The notes under the pieces are model-generated. The model did not search any database. It had not been told where the DNA came from and was given only the letters and a program-made list of their open reading frames with translations. 64,000 nucleotides of DNA from Psychrobacter sp. JCM 18902 (GTDB lineage: Bacteria > Pseudomonadota > Gammaproteobacteria > Pseudomonadales > Moraxellaceae), in assembly GCF_904846615.1 (NCBI RefSeq), contig NZ_CAJHBK010000001.1:558001-622000 (forward strand). The letters are read 5' to 3'. The position numbers and the translations under genes are program-made. Below, piece by piece: positions 36,650 to 45,740 of this stretch. Each line of letters starts with the position of its first letter. Within the stretch, counting starts at the first letter, position 1.

Positions 36650-37177
36650 TACGTTATCCTTAAAGGTGATTTGATGCTTACATCCGTGTGTCATAAGCAT
36701 TGGTACGTGGTGGGCTTTCTATATTCTAAAAGTATTCATATTTTATCAGTGCATGTTGTTTTAAAAGATAGAAATGTTGCAACCAATTTAGCGATAAAGC
36801 CTTGTGCGGTCAATGCTATTTAATAGTTTTGCACTGATAACTGTGGCATTGCCAATTGGAGGAGAAGATCGATCTATAAAGCTGCTGAATATAATATCTT
36901 AAAAGCCAAATTGACAAGTGCTGTATGACATCCTACGAGACGTCATGCTCATTTGGCATAAAAGATGAAAATCACGATATTAGTTGTCAATATTGTTTCA
37001 CAATCAGGTATGATTAATTAGATAAAACGTAAAGTGATAAGGCTAAAAATGAGATGATTGTTTTATGAAATAGTCATAAGAAGCAATTGCTTGCGTGTGA
37101 ATTTGTCTTTTTTAACCTTTTGTTTTTGCGTTATTATTCTTGCTTTAGAAGTGCTACCAACGGGGTTTTATACCATT
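36650..37177. promoter_or_regulatory. Divergent spacer upstream of arsS with candidate promoter and operator
   Basis: About 530 bp with no supportable gene. A candidate promoter for arsS is TTGTCA (36984-36989), a 19-bp spacer, and TATGAT (37009-37014). Inside the spacer is a short palindrome, ATTGT-TTC-ACAAT (36992-37004), where a repressor could block RNA polymerase. The reading frame of arsS is open back to 37058, but that part looks untranslated. Confidence 0.35.
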
Positions 37178-38176
37178 ATGAAATCAACTATCGAATTACT
37201 CGAGCACACGGATTTCCCAGCGCTCAAACGTCGTGAGTTAACCACGCTACAGGTCAATATGGGTTACTTATGCAATATGTCTTGTGTGCATTGTCATGTA
37301 GCTGCCAGTCCTTACCGCACAGAGATGATGTCGCGTGAGTTGGTTGAGTTGATTCTAGAAGTCTTGCAAGCACAAAATATCGAGACGCTTGATTTAACGG
37401 GCGGTGCGCCTGAGATGCACGAAGACTTTAAGTATTTGGTCACAGCCGCGCGTGCCTTGGGTGTAAAAGTAATTGATCGCTGTAATCTGACTATCCTGAT
37501 GGAAGAAGGCTTTGAGGACATGGCGCAGTTTTTGGCAGACAATGCGGTCGAAGTGGTGGCTTCAATGCCATGTTATTCATTAGAAAATGTCGATAAGCAG
37601 CGCGGCAAGGGCGCATTTGATGACAGTATATTGGGACTGCATAAACTCAATGCGTTTGGGTATGGCAAAGTGGGTTCAAACTTAACGCTCAACCTCGTTT
37701 ATAACCCGCAAGGTGCGACGCTGCCACCCAATCAACAGCAGCTTGAAGCCGATTATAAGCACGAGTTAAAAGAACATTTCGATATCGAATTTCATCAGCT
37801 ATTTGCCTTGACCAATATGCCCATTCAGCGTTTTGGTGCGGTGCTATTGGCTAAAAACCAATTCCATCCCTATATGGATTTGCTCAAAGCTAATTATGTG
37901 GCCGCCAATTTAACCGAAGTCATGTGCCGATCGACCATCAGTGTCAATTGGTTAGGAGAGTTGTTTGATTGTGATTTTAACCAGCAATTAGAGATTCCGG
38001 TGCCCAACAAATCCCGTCGTCATCTAAGCGATTTGTTAACGCAAAATCCTGCTGGCGATGACATTGCCATTGCAGATCATTGCTATGGCTGTACGGCGGG
38101 GCAGGGAAGTAGCTGCGGTGGTGCGCTAGAAGAAGAGACAACAGATCAGACGATAGAAAAAACATCCTCGATCTAA
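37178..38176 (+). CDS. arsS: Arsenosugar biosynthesis radical SAM protein ArsS
   Basis: A 332-residue radical SAM enzyme with a C-terminal DUF3641-type domain. Its cysteines Cys32, Cys36 and Cys39 (CNMSCVHC) bind the cluster; DLTGGAPEMHEDF is the SAM-binding loop, and the C-terminal CYGCTAGQGSSCGG is diagnostic of ArsS. Selenocysteine versions exist; here the positions are ordinary Cys. ArsS is thought to make dimethylarsinoyl-deoxyadenosine, the precursor of arsenosugars. It leads an operon with a DUF547 protein and two TIGR04282/TIGR04283-type proteins. Start ATG 37178 gives the family N-terminus. Confidence 0.93.
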   Translation: MKSTIELLEHTDFPALKRRELTTLQVNMGYLCNMSCVHCHVAASPYRTEMMSRELVELILEVLQAQNIETLDLTGGAPEMHEDFKYLVTAARALGVKVIDRCNLTILMEEGFEDMAQFLADNAVEVVASMPCYSLENVDKQRGKGAFDDSILGLHKLNAFGYGKVGSNLTLNLVYNPQGATLPPNQQQLEADYKHELKEHFDIEFHQLFALTNMPIQRFGAVLLAKNQFHPYMDLLKANYVAANLTEVMCRSTISVNWLGELFDCDFNQQLEIPVPNKSRRHLSDLLTQNPAGDDIAIADHCYGCTAGQGSSCGGALEEETTDQTIEKTSSI

Positions 38177-38188
38177 ACGGAGTTAATC

Positions 38189-39037
38189 ATGTCAGTATTT
38201 AATAGTACAAGACTTAATAGTAAAAGCCTTTTTTTAAGCAGTGGTTTATTAATCAAAACGGCAGTGACCACTTCTATCCTGTTAGCCAGTATGGCAAGTT
38301 ATGCGGATTTTAATCACAGCACTTGGGATAGTTTACTGAATAAAAACGTCACCATGACCAATGGTGGCAAAGCATCTGTCGTCAATTATAATGGTATGAA
38401 AGCGGATAAGAGCAAGCTTGATAGCTACATGGCAGCAACTAGCAAAGTCAGTCAATCAGAGTTTAATGATTGGAGCAAAGATGAGCAATTGGCATTTTTG
38501 ATCAATGTCTATAATGCTGGCACCGTAGAGCTGGTGTTGACCAAATATCCTAACATCAAGTCGATTAAAGATATTGGTGGAATATTTGGTTCGCCATGGA
38601 AACAGGATTTCGTCACGCTATTAGGCAAGAAGCGCTCGCTTGATGACATCGAGCACAATCTAATCCGTGGCTCAAAACGCTATAACGAACCACGTATTCA
38701 CTTTGCGGTAAACTGTGCGAGCATCGGCTGTCCTGCGCTATTAAATGATGCTTTTACAGGGAGGAAATTAGATAAACAATTAGAGCAAGTGACGAGTAAA
38801 TTCCTCGCGGATAGTAGTCGTAATCGTCTCAAAGGTAATACGTTAGAGATATCGCCAATTTTTAAATGGTATAAAGAAGACTTTGAAACCAACTGGCGCG
38901 GTACGAATAATCTAGAAGGGTTTTTGGCTCGTTACAGCTCGTCTTTAGGGCTTAGTAAGTCGCAAACGGCTGAGCTAAAAGCAGGAAAAGTGAAGATTGG
39001 CTATACCAATTACAACTGGAGCCTTAATAAGAAATAA
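38189..39037 (+). CDS. Exported DUF547 domain protein
   Basis: A 282-residue protein with a signal peptide (cleavage near MASYA, about residue 32). The mature part matches DUF547: WSKDEQLAFLINVYNAGTVELVL, SPWKQDFVTLLGKKRSLDDIEHNLIRG, and HFAVNCASIGCPALLNDAF with two conserved Cys. Activity is unknown. It begins 12 bp after arsS and precedes two arsenosugar-associated glycosyltransferase genes, so it belongs to the same transcript. DUF547 genes are recurrent in such clusters. Confidence 0.9.
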   Translation: MSVFNSTRLNSKSLFLSSGLLIKTAVTTSILLASMASYADFNHSTWDSLLNKNVTMTNGGKASVVNYNGMKADKSKLDSYMAATSKVSQSEFNDWSKDEQLAFLINVYNAGTVELVLTKYPNIKSIKDIGGIFGSPWKQDFVTLLGKKRSLDDIEHNLIRGSKRYNEPRIHFAVNCASIGCPALLNDAFTGRKLDKQLEQVTSKFLADSSRNRLKGNTLEISPIFKWYKEDFETNWRGTNNLEGFLARYSSSLGLSKSQTAELKAGKVKIGYTNYNWSLNKK

Positions 39038-39067
39038 TGGTAACAACAAGTAAGAGTACTGCTAACT

Positions 39068-39787
39068 ATGACGGCTATGACGACGGTTTCTATCATTATC
39101 CCAGTGCTCAATGAGGCAGATAATTTGCCTTTATTGTTTGATAATATCAATAGTCTAAATCCAAAACCGCAGCAAGTGATATTGGTCGATGGTGGTTCAA
39201 ACGATGATTCTATTGGCATAATCCAAAGTTTTATTAATGAGTTAATGCCTGATAATGATCGTAAAATTGATTGGCAAATGACTGAGTCTAAAGCAGGGCG
39301 CGCGCTGCAAATGAATACAGGTGCAGCGTTAGCAACTGGTGAGGTATTGCTGTTTTTGCATGCCGATACGAAATTGCCAATGGATGCTATAGAGAGTGTT
39401 TCTGAAGCGATGAAACGGGCAGAGTGGGGACGTTTTGATGTGCAAATAGCCAGTCGTCAACCGACACTGCGATTGGTCAGTCAAATGATTAATTGGCGCT
39501 CACGGTTGAGCAGAATCGCGACAGGCGACCAAGCCATTTTTATTAGCGAGTCTTTATTTGAGCAAATCGGTAATTATCCTAACCAAGCCTTAATGGAAGA
39601 TGTCGAGCTTTGCAAACAGCTAAAAGGTATTGCTAAACCTGCTTGTTTAAAAAGTAAAGTCATCACATCAGCAAGACGCTGGCAACAGCATGGCACTTGG
39701 CAGACGATTATTTTGATGTGGCATCTACGCTTTGATTATTGGCGCGGCGTATCGGCTGATAATATCAAAGCGCGTTATTATAAATAA
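39068..39787 (+). CDS. TIGR04283-type arsenosugar biosynthesis glycosyltransferase
   Basis: A 239-residue family-2 glycosyltransferase with no membrane segment. The N-terminal VSIIIPVLNEADNLPLLF, the DGGSNDDS turn, FLHADTKLP (the metal-binding DxD-like motif is HAD) and GDQAIFISESLFEQIGNYPNQALMEDVELCKQL are the TIGR04283 pattern. The family was defined by its co-occurrence with ArsS. It lies 30 bp after the DUF547 gene. The sugar donor and acceptor are unproven. Confidence 0.92.
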   Translation: MTAMTTVSIIIPVLNEADNLPLLFDNINSLNPKPQQVILVDGGSNDDSIGIIQSFINELMPDNDRKIDWQMTESKAGRALQMNTGAALATGEVLLFLHADTKLPMDAIESVSEAMKRAEWGRFDVQIASRQPTLRLVSQMINWRSRLSRIATGDQAIFISESLFEQIGNYPNQALMEDVELCKQLKGIAKPACLKSKVITSARRWQQHGTWQTIILMWHLRFDYWRGVSADNIKARYYK

Positions 39788-39821
39788 AAGAATAAGCTCT
39801 TACAAAGAATAAGCTCTTACC

Positions 39822-40460
39822 ATGAATCAAAACCAACAAACTTGCATTATTCTCTTTGCCAAATTCCCCGCACAGGGTATGGCAAAAACGCGCTTGCAGC
39901 CAGCTCTTGGTATTGAAGGTGCGGCGCAAATGGCGCATAAACTGCTATTGCATAGTATAGAACAAGCCGTCGCTACCGGCTTTACGGTTGAGTTATGTGT
40001 TAGTCCTGCGCCAACAGATCCATGCTGGCAAGCGCTTAATTTACTTGACTCACTGCGATGGTCAGCACAAGCAGAGGGAGACTTGGGTTTACGTATGTTA
40101 ACCGCCAGTCAGCAAGCATTAGCACGTTTCGAGCACGTTATCTTGATAGGTACAGACTGTCCTAGTCTTACAACCATTCGTATTCGACAGGCTGCCCAGC
40201 AATTAGAAATACAAGATAGCGTCATGATTCCTGCTTTTGATGGTGGCTATGTACTGTTTGGTTTTAAGCAAGTTGCTGCTCGCTTATTTAGTAATATCGA
40301 ATGGAGTACGGCGAGCGTAGCAAAGGTTACTCAACAGCGCTTGGCAGAATTGAGCTGGTCTGTAGCGTTGTTAGCGCCTTTGCCTGATATCGATGAGCCT
40401 GAAGGTTTACAGTACCTGCCAAATGGCTGGCTTGATGGTTATAAAGTTATTGAGAATTGA
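39822..40460 (+). CDS. TIGR04282-type arsenosugar biosynthesis glycosyltransferase (DUF2064)
   Basis: A 212-residue nucleotidyl- or glycosyl-transferase fold protein. ILFAKFPAQGMAKTRLQPALG at the N-terminus and LIGTDCPSLT with FDGGYVLFGF in the middle are the DUF2064/TIGR04282 signature. The family usually pairs with TIGR04283 beside arsS, as here. Last gene of the plus-strand operon, followed by a strong terminator shared with the convergent nucleoside phosphorylase. A short duplicate phrase (about 15 bp, ataagctcttac) occurs just upstream in the intergenic gap. Confidence 0.92.
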   Translation: MNQNQQTCIILFAKFPAQGMAKTRLQPALGIEGAAQMAHKLLLHSIEQAVATGFTVELCVSPAPTDPCWQALNLLDSLRWSAQAEGDLGLRMLTASQQALARFEHVILIGTDCPSLTTIRIRQAAQQLEIQDSVMIPAFDGGYVLFGFKQVAARLFSNIEWSTASVAKVTQQRLAELSWSVALLAPLPDIDEPEGLQYLPNGWLDGYKVIEN

Positions 40461-40492
40461 GAACGCCTTATCATTTAGGGTTTTTAGGTATG

Positions 40493-40553
40493 AAAAAGCC
40501 ATCAAACTATTGTGTAGGCTCTATTGGGTTAATTATAGTTTGATGGCTTTTTT
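40493..40553. terminator. Long bidirectional Rho-independent terminator
   Basis: Arms AAAAAGCCATCAAACTAT / ATAGTTTGATGGCTTTTT pair over 18 bp around a 24-base loop, with A and T tracts. It separates the arsenosugar operon from the convergent phosphorylase gene. Confidence 0.88.
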
Positions 40554-40574
40554 GTTGACAATAAATGCATACTG

Positions 40575-41474
40575 CTAAGGCAATAATACTAAAATTCTGG
40601 TCTTGGTCTCATCGCTCATCGCCTCTACTGGCGTGACTAACGCTTTAGCTAAAGCCGTATGGGCAATAGAGTCGGGCTGTTCTACAGCGAGTAGGGCGAC
40701 CGCCTGCTTAATCACTGCTTGAGCGTTTTCAGAATTTTTCATTAGATTTCTTATGGCATAATCGGCGCTGACATCCTCTTCGGTAGGATGCCAACTATCA
40801 AAATCCGTGACCAATGCTAGCGTCGCGTAAGCCATACTCGCTTCACGAGCAAGCTTAGCCTCTGGCATATTGGTCATACCGATGATATCTGCTTGCATCT
40901 GTCGATACCAGTGTGATTCTGCACGAGTGGAGAACTGTGGCCCTTCGATACAGATATAAGTGGCTTTTGCATGACATTGACCTTGAGCTATCTGCGCCTG
41001 AGCATAAGCACGCGTTAGAATATCCGCGACTTTAGGACATAAAGGATCAGCCATCGTGACGTGTGCCACTGCACCTTCCCCAAAAAAACTGATGCTTCGA
41101 TGCTTAGTCATATCGATCATTTGATCGGGAATAACCATATCTAATGGCTTAAGCGCTTCTCTTAGCGACCCCACTGCCGATACCGAAATGACATAGCGTA
41201 CGCCCAAAGTTTTGAGGGCATAAATATTGGCACGATAAGGCACTTCGGAAGGGGTGAATTTGTGACCTTGACCATGACGAGTTAGAAAAGCGACCTTTAC
41301 GCCATTTAATTCACCTAAGACAATATCATCAGAAGGCGTACCGTAAGGCGTCGATATGCTGACACTACGTTTATGGGTTAAATCTTGCATCTGATAAAGA
41401 CCACTACCGCCAATGATGGCGATATCAGCAGATACTGATACTGCCGCTGACTTTTCTACACTAGATATTGTCAT
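40575..41474 (-). CDS. mtnP: S-methyl-5'-thioadenosine/thioinosine phosphorylase family
   Basis: A purine nucleoside phosphorylase-2 family enzyme of 299 residues. ADIAIIGGSGLYQM, FLTRHGQGHKFTPSEVPYRANIYALK, ISVSAVGSL, CIEGPQFSTRAES, IIGMTNMPEAKLAREA and YATLALVTDFDSWH follow the MTA phosphorylase pattern. The substrate (methylthioadenosine, methylthioinosine, or conceivably the dimethylarsinoyl nucleoside made by ArsS) cannot be decided here. ATG 41474 is chosen with AAAGG-like upstream bases; the frame is open 14 codons further. It ends tail-to-tail with the arsenosugar operon. Confidence 0.88.
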   Translation of the reverse strand: MTISSVEKSAAVSVSADIAIIGGSGLYQMQDLTHKRSVSISTPYGTPSDDIVLGELNGVKVAFLTRHGQGHKFTPSEVPYRANIYALKTLGVRYVISVSAVGSLREALKPLDMVIPDQMIDMTKHRSISFFGEGAVAHVTMADPLCPKVADILTRAYAQAQIAQGQCHAKATYICIEGPQFSTRAESHWYRQMQADIIGMTNMPEAKLAREASMAYATLALVTDFDSWHPTEEDVSADYAIRNLMKNSENAQAVIKQAVALLAVEQPDSIAHTALAKALVTPVEAMSDETKTRILVLLP

Positions 41475-41991
41475 AAAGGTTTTCCATATTTTTAGAGTAA
41501 CAGATAACGTTGCCAATATATGTGGTGACGAATTTATAAATTTAGATGGGATCTACTTTAAGTTAGCTGCCTTACGAGATAACCGCTTAGGTTTTATATA
41601 TAAAATATAATCAAGCCTACAGTATGATAAAAATGCATTAAGAGCTACCATCTAGTCATTTTATATCAGTATTTTTTGGTCAAATAACAAATAGTCTTGT
41701 TTATATTTAGATGATTATAAAGGTTTACAATAGACACAGACTTTGTTTAAATGAATTGTCTAATGAAACATTGTTCCGCATAGCAAAACTATATTTGGCT
41801 ATTAATTCATTACAAGAACGGCTGCTCCTTTACTTAAATAGCTCCGCATACAAAGTGTGAGTGTAGAGGGAATCTGGATGGCAGTTTATTTATAGCAAGA
41901 ATTGCTATATTATTACAGGTCTGTAACGCATCACTATTGATATATTGATGCCGTTAAGTGTATTAACTCGATTATTTCAAGGATGAATTCA
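41475..41991. other. Divergent AT-rich spacer between mtnP and the TAXI-TRAP operon
   Basis: About 517 bp; it contains the promoters of two divergent units. I see no supportable gene or strong hairpin. Confidence 0.35.
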
Positions 41992-43011
41992 ATGCTCAAC
42001 TCTCTAAAATCCCCGTTACTTTTATCAGCAATGTTAAGCGCCACTTTAGGTCTGACGGCATGCTCATCACCAAGTTCAGAAAGTACTGACAGTACGGCAA
42101 CAGATAGCGCTGCCACTGACACTGCTGCCGACAAGCTTGACACCAAGTTTCTTACCATCGCCACTGGCGGAGCATCTGGCCCTTATAACATCATCGGCAC
42201 TTCATTATCAGAGGTCTATGTCAAAACCTTTGGGGTCAACTCAAAAACGCAAACCACTGGCGCTTCAGTCGAAAACGTCAACCTATTGACCCAAGGCAAA
42301 GTTGACATGGTGTTGGCGCTCAGTGATGTGGTCACCGACGCGATCGAAGGCAAAAACAACTTTGATAAGCCGATAACCAACATCCAACAGATTGCAGTTT
42401 TGTATCCTAATGTGGTGCAAGTCGTCACCACCAAAAAATCTGGCATCAAAAATATTGAAGACTTACGTGGTAAGCGCATCGCTGTGGGCGATCAAGGCTC
42501 TGGCACAGAAGTAAATGCTCGGACGCTATTAGAAGGGTTTGGTATCACATATGATGATGTGACCGTTGACTATTTAGGCTTTGCGGAAGCAGCGGACGGT
42601 ATGAAAGCGGGTAAAATTGAAGCGGCTTTCTTTAGTAGTGGCCTGCCAAACTCTTCATTGATGGAGCTAGAGCAGGGTCTAGACTTACAGTTAATCACCA
42701 TCAATCAAGACAAGCTAAAAGAAATCATCGCAACCAAGCCTTACTTTAAGACCTTTGAGATTCCTGCTGGCACTTATGGCAATGACGCCGCGATTCCAAC
42801 CGCAGCAATCATGAATGCTCTATTGGTTAGCTCTGAGTTGTCTGAAGCAGATGGTTACAAGCTGACCAAAGCGTTATTTGACAATTTAGACGGTCTAAAA
42901 ACAGCGCACCAAGCGGCCAATGATATTAGCTTAGCAACCGCTCGTGAAGGTATGGTCGCTCCTATCCATCCTGGCGCTAAAAAGTACTATGATGAGCAAG
43001 CAGCTAAATAA
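41992..43011 (+). CDS. TAXI-type TRAP transporter solute-binding lipoprotein
   Basis: A 339-residue periplasmic substrate-binding protein of the TAXI family. The lipoprotein signal ends in LTAC, followed by a Ser/Thr/Asp-rich tether. The mature protein begins FLTIATGGASGPYNIIGTSLSEVY, the TAXI hallmark, and contains DLRGKRIAVGDQGSGTEVNARTLLEGFGI. Ligand is probably glutamate/2-oxoglutarate or another carboxylate, by family only. ATG 41992 is preferred over ATG 41983 because the latter overlaps the CAAGGA site. The DUF1850 gene overlaps its 3' end. Confidence 0.93.
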   Translation: MLNSLKSPLLLSAMLSATLGLTACSSPSSESTDSTATDSAATDTAADKLDTKFLTIATGGASGPYNIIGTSLSEVYVKTFGVNSKTQTTGASVENVNLLTQGKVDMVLALSDVVTDAIEGKNNFDKPITNIQQIAVLYPNVVQVVTTKKSGIKNIEDLRGKRIAVGDQGSGTEVNARTLLEGFGITYDDVTVDYLGFAEAADGMKAGKIEAAFFSSGLPNSSLMELEQGLDLQLITINQDKLKEIIATKPYFKTFEIPAGTYGNDAAIPTAAIMNALLVSSELSEADGYKLTKALFDNLDGLKTAHQAANDISLATAREGMVAPIHPGAKKYYDEQAAK

Positions 43012-43552
43012 GCGATTAGGGTTATTAATTGGCGTGGCAGGCATTGCCGCACTGGTTTTTTTTACGCTATGGCATCTCTTTGTCCGTCAGCCTGTGGTGG
43101 AAGTGCGTGTCGCAGGCATCGATGGTGCTAATGATAAAGTTTGCTATTTTGTCGAGCCAAATTTTCAATTGCGCTGGATACACTCTGTAGAAAAACAATG
43201 GTGGGAAGAGCAATACCAACGTATAGACAGCAGTAGTACAGAAGACGCTGCATTGCTGCTGACCACCACTTATTTTGAAGCTTTTGGGGCGGGTACACCC
43301 TCAACCGAAGCGCTTGCTACGATACAAAAACCTGGCTATCTGGGTTATCAAATCAATGAGAAATTGCCTAAGCTCAATTGGGTGGTCTCACGGCTTACCA
43401 AAGGTGAGATTGACTATGGTAACTACCAGATGCTCATTCATCGCTGGGTGCCAGACTATTCTGAAGTAACGATCATGCCAAAAACATATGGTTTCATTGA
43501 TAGATTTAACAAGGATTTGTGTCATGAACTCCCAAGTGATGGATCACAATAA
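42989..43552 (+). CDS. DUF1850 membrane-anchored protein of TAXI-TRAP operons
   Basis: A 187-residue protein with one N-terminal membrane segment (GLLIGVAGIAALVFFTLWHLF) and a DUF1850 domain: LRWIHSVEKQWWEEQYQ and TYFEAFGAGTPS are its key strings. DUF1850 genes lie between the TAXI binding protein and the fused permease in many genomes; some relatives act as the small or accessory TRAP subunit. ATG 42989 (or the next codon 42992) lies inside the end of the binding-protein gene, a 23-bp overlap in a different frame. The gene also overlaps the next one. Confidence 0.88.
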   Translation: MMSKQLNKRLGLLIGVAGIAALVFFTLWHLFVRQPVVEVRVAGIDGANDKVCYFVEPNFQLRWIHSVEKQWWEEQYQRIDSSSTEDAALLLTTTYFEAFGAGTPSTEALATIQKPGYLGYQINEKLPKLNWVVSRLTKGEIDYGNYQMLIHRWVPDYSEVTIMPKTYGFIDRFNKDLCHELPSDGSQ

Positions 43553-45614
43553 TGTGACAACGATGTCAGATAACCATATCAATAACGACTTGCCTATACA
43601 TTCCAACACGGATGCTGATACTCATGTCGACGCTGAACTTGAGGCGCAAGCCCACAATAAAGCCATATTAGAAAAGTATGATAGAGAATCCATCACAAGG
43701 CACATCACTCAAGGGCCAGTGAAGTATTTTATCGCTGGACTTTGCATTTTATATTCACTGTTTCATTTATATATCACCTTTAATCCCATGCCAGCGCTGC
43801 TACAGCGCTCTGTACACGTGGGCATTGGTTTTGCCTTAATTTTCTTAATTTTTCCAGCAAGCAAAAAAAGCAGCCGTCAGCGCGTCGCATGGTATGACTG
43901 GATATGGTTTGCCCTGTCTTTATCTGGGATGGCTTATCTGATCTATGAATATCAAGATATCGTGACTTCACGTGGCGGTATGGCCAATCAGATGGATGTG
44001 ATATTTTCGCTGATTACGGTGGTCTGCGTATTAGAAGGCAGTCGCCGTATCACAGGTTGGATTTTACCGATATTGGCAGGGATATTTTTGGCGTATCCGT
44101 TTGTCAGCCACTTAGACTTTATGCCCGATAGGCTGCTGACTCGTCCTTATGACATGGGCGATATCTTTGGTCAATTATTCTTAAAAACGGAAGGTTTATA
44201 TTCTGTTGCGATTGGTGCATCGGTCACTTTTATCTTTTTATTCATTCTTTTTGGTGCATTCTTAGCGCGCTCGGGAATGGGACAGCTGTTTAATGATTTG
44301 GCATTGGCAATCGCCGGTCATAAAAAAGGTGGTCCGGCAAAAGTAGCGGTGATTTCTAGTGGTTTTATGGGCAGTATTAATGGCTCTGCTTTGTCAAACG
44401 TGGTCAGTACTGGTGCCTTTACCATTCCACTCATGAAAAAGGTTGGTTACCACAAAGATTTTGCGGGTGCCGTTGAGGCAAGTGCCTCTGTTGGCGGGCA
44501 AATATTACCGCCAATTATGGGCGCGAGTGCCTTTATCATGGCGGAGACAACAGGCTTACCGTATAGCACAATTGCGTTGGCGGCCTTATTGCCAGCCATA
44601 TTGTATTATCTGGGCGTCATTGCGCAGGTGCATTTTCGCGCTGGTCGTCGCGATCTAAAAGGTATCGCTAAAGAAAGCTTACCAGCCGTGAAAGAAGTGT
44701 TAAAAGCCCGCGGTCATATGCTGCTACCGATTGTATTTTTGATTTTCTTATTAATCAGAAACGTGCCCGTTGGTTATGCAGCGGCTTATACCATTGGTTT
44801 CACTGTCGTAGTTAGTATGCTGCGAAAAGAGACTAGAATGGGTTTCTCTGACATTTTGGGTGCATTAGAAGATGGCGCACGCCAGTCGCTCGCGGTAATG
44901 GCTGCCTGTGCAGTCGTCGGTATTATCATCGGAGTCGTGAGTCTAACCAGCTTTGGAACGGTGATGACCTCATCAATTGTCACACTTGGTGCAGGGTCAT
45001 TATTTTTCACGCTCATTTTGACCATGCTTGCCTCGATGGTATTGGGCATGGGACTACCGTCTATTCCTGCCTATATTATTACGGCAACGATGGCAGCACC
45101 AGCCTTAGCTGGTTTTGATATTCCAATTTTATCAGCGCACATGTTTGTTTTCTACTTTGGTATTTTTGCCAATATTACACCGCCCGTGTGTCTAGCCGCC
45201 TTTGCTGGTGCGGGTATATCTGGTGGCGATCCGATGAAGACAGGGTTCTTATCGCTCAAACTGGCACTCGCCGGATTTATCGTGCCGTTTATGTTTATCT
45301 ATAGTCCAGCGATGTTAATGATTGATCCTACTGGGCTTGCAGTAACTGCTAAGGACTTCCCGCTACCACCTATTATCGATATTATCACGGTAGTATTGAC
45401 GTCAATTACGGGTGTTCTCGCACTTAGTGCGGCATTAGAGGGTTATTTTAAAAGCGATATGAGCCCAGTAACACGCGTTATGTTGGCAATCGGAGCTTTG
45501 CTGTTAATCTATCCTGGAATAACGACTGGTCTAGTGGGTGGCGTGATCGTTATTGCTATCGCCATCTTTAATACTAGAAACAGTGGCGAGCCAACGCCAA
45601 CTTTAACTATTTAA
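43524..45614 (+). CDS. Fused TRAP transporter permease (DctQM 4TM/12TM type)
   Basis: A 696-residue inner-membrane protein that fuses the small (DctQ-like) and large (DctM-like) TRAP subunits, driven by an ion gradient. After an acidic cytoplasmic N-terminus of about 65 residues come the helices. Typical stretches are FGAFLARSGMGQLFNDLALAIAGHKKGGPAKVAV, GSINGSALSNVVSTGAFTIPLMK, ASVGGQILPPIMGASAFIMAE, MVLGMGLPSIPAYIIT and NITPPVCLAAFAGAGISG. ATG 43524 has AAGGAT 8 bases upstream and overlaps the DUF1850 gene by 29 bp. Confidence 0.94.
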   Translation: MNSQVMDHNNVTTMSDNHINNDLPIHSNTDADTHVDAELEAQAHNKAILEKYDRESITRHITQGPVKYFIAGLCILYSLFHLYITFNPMPALLQRSVHVGIGFALIFLIFPASKKSSRQRVAWYDWIWFALSLSGMAYLIYEYQDIVTSRGGMANQMDVIFSLITVVCVLEGSRRITGWILPILAGIFLAYPFVSHLDFMPDRLLTRPYDMGDIFGQLFLKTEGLYSVAIGASVTFIFLFILFGAFLARSGMGQLFNDLALAIAGHKKGGPAKVAVISSGFMGSINGSALSNVVSTGAFTIPLMKKVGYHKDFAGAVEASASVGGQILPPIMGASAFIMAETTGLPYSTIALAALLPAILYYLGVIAQVHFRAGRRDLKGIAKESLPAVKEVLKARGHMLLPIVFLIFLLIRNVPVGYAAAYTIGFTVVVSMLRKETRMGFSDILGALEDGARQSLAVMAACAVVGIIIGVVSLTSFGTVMTSSIVTLGAGSLFFTLILTMLASMVLGMGLPSIPAYIITATMAAPALAGFDIPILSAHMFVFYFGIFANITPPVCLAAFAGAGISGGDPMKTGFLSLKLALAGFIVPFMFIYSPAMLMIDPTGLAVTAKDFPLPPIIDIITVVLTSITGVLALSAALEGYFKSDMSPVTRVMLAIGALLLIYPGITTGLVGGVIVIAIAIFNTRNSGEPTPTLTI

Positions 45615-45654
45615 GACGTTGCGGTTGAAGGTTTTAAAAATCTATTAAAGCTAA

Positions 45655-45693
45655 AAAAAGGGTGAATAACATAAAATGTTCTTCACCCTTTTT
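45655..45693. terminator. Bidirectional terminator between the TRAP operon and lipA
   Basis: AAAAAGGGTGAA pairs with TTCACCCTTTTT, extended by an inner AACAT/ATGTT with a one-base bulge. A and T tracts flank it. Confidence 0.85.
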
Positions 45694-45740
45694 ACATGCT
45701 CAACTTAATTTTTAAGTATTAGCTCATTAAACCCCGACAC

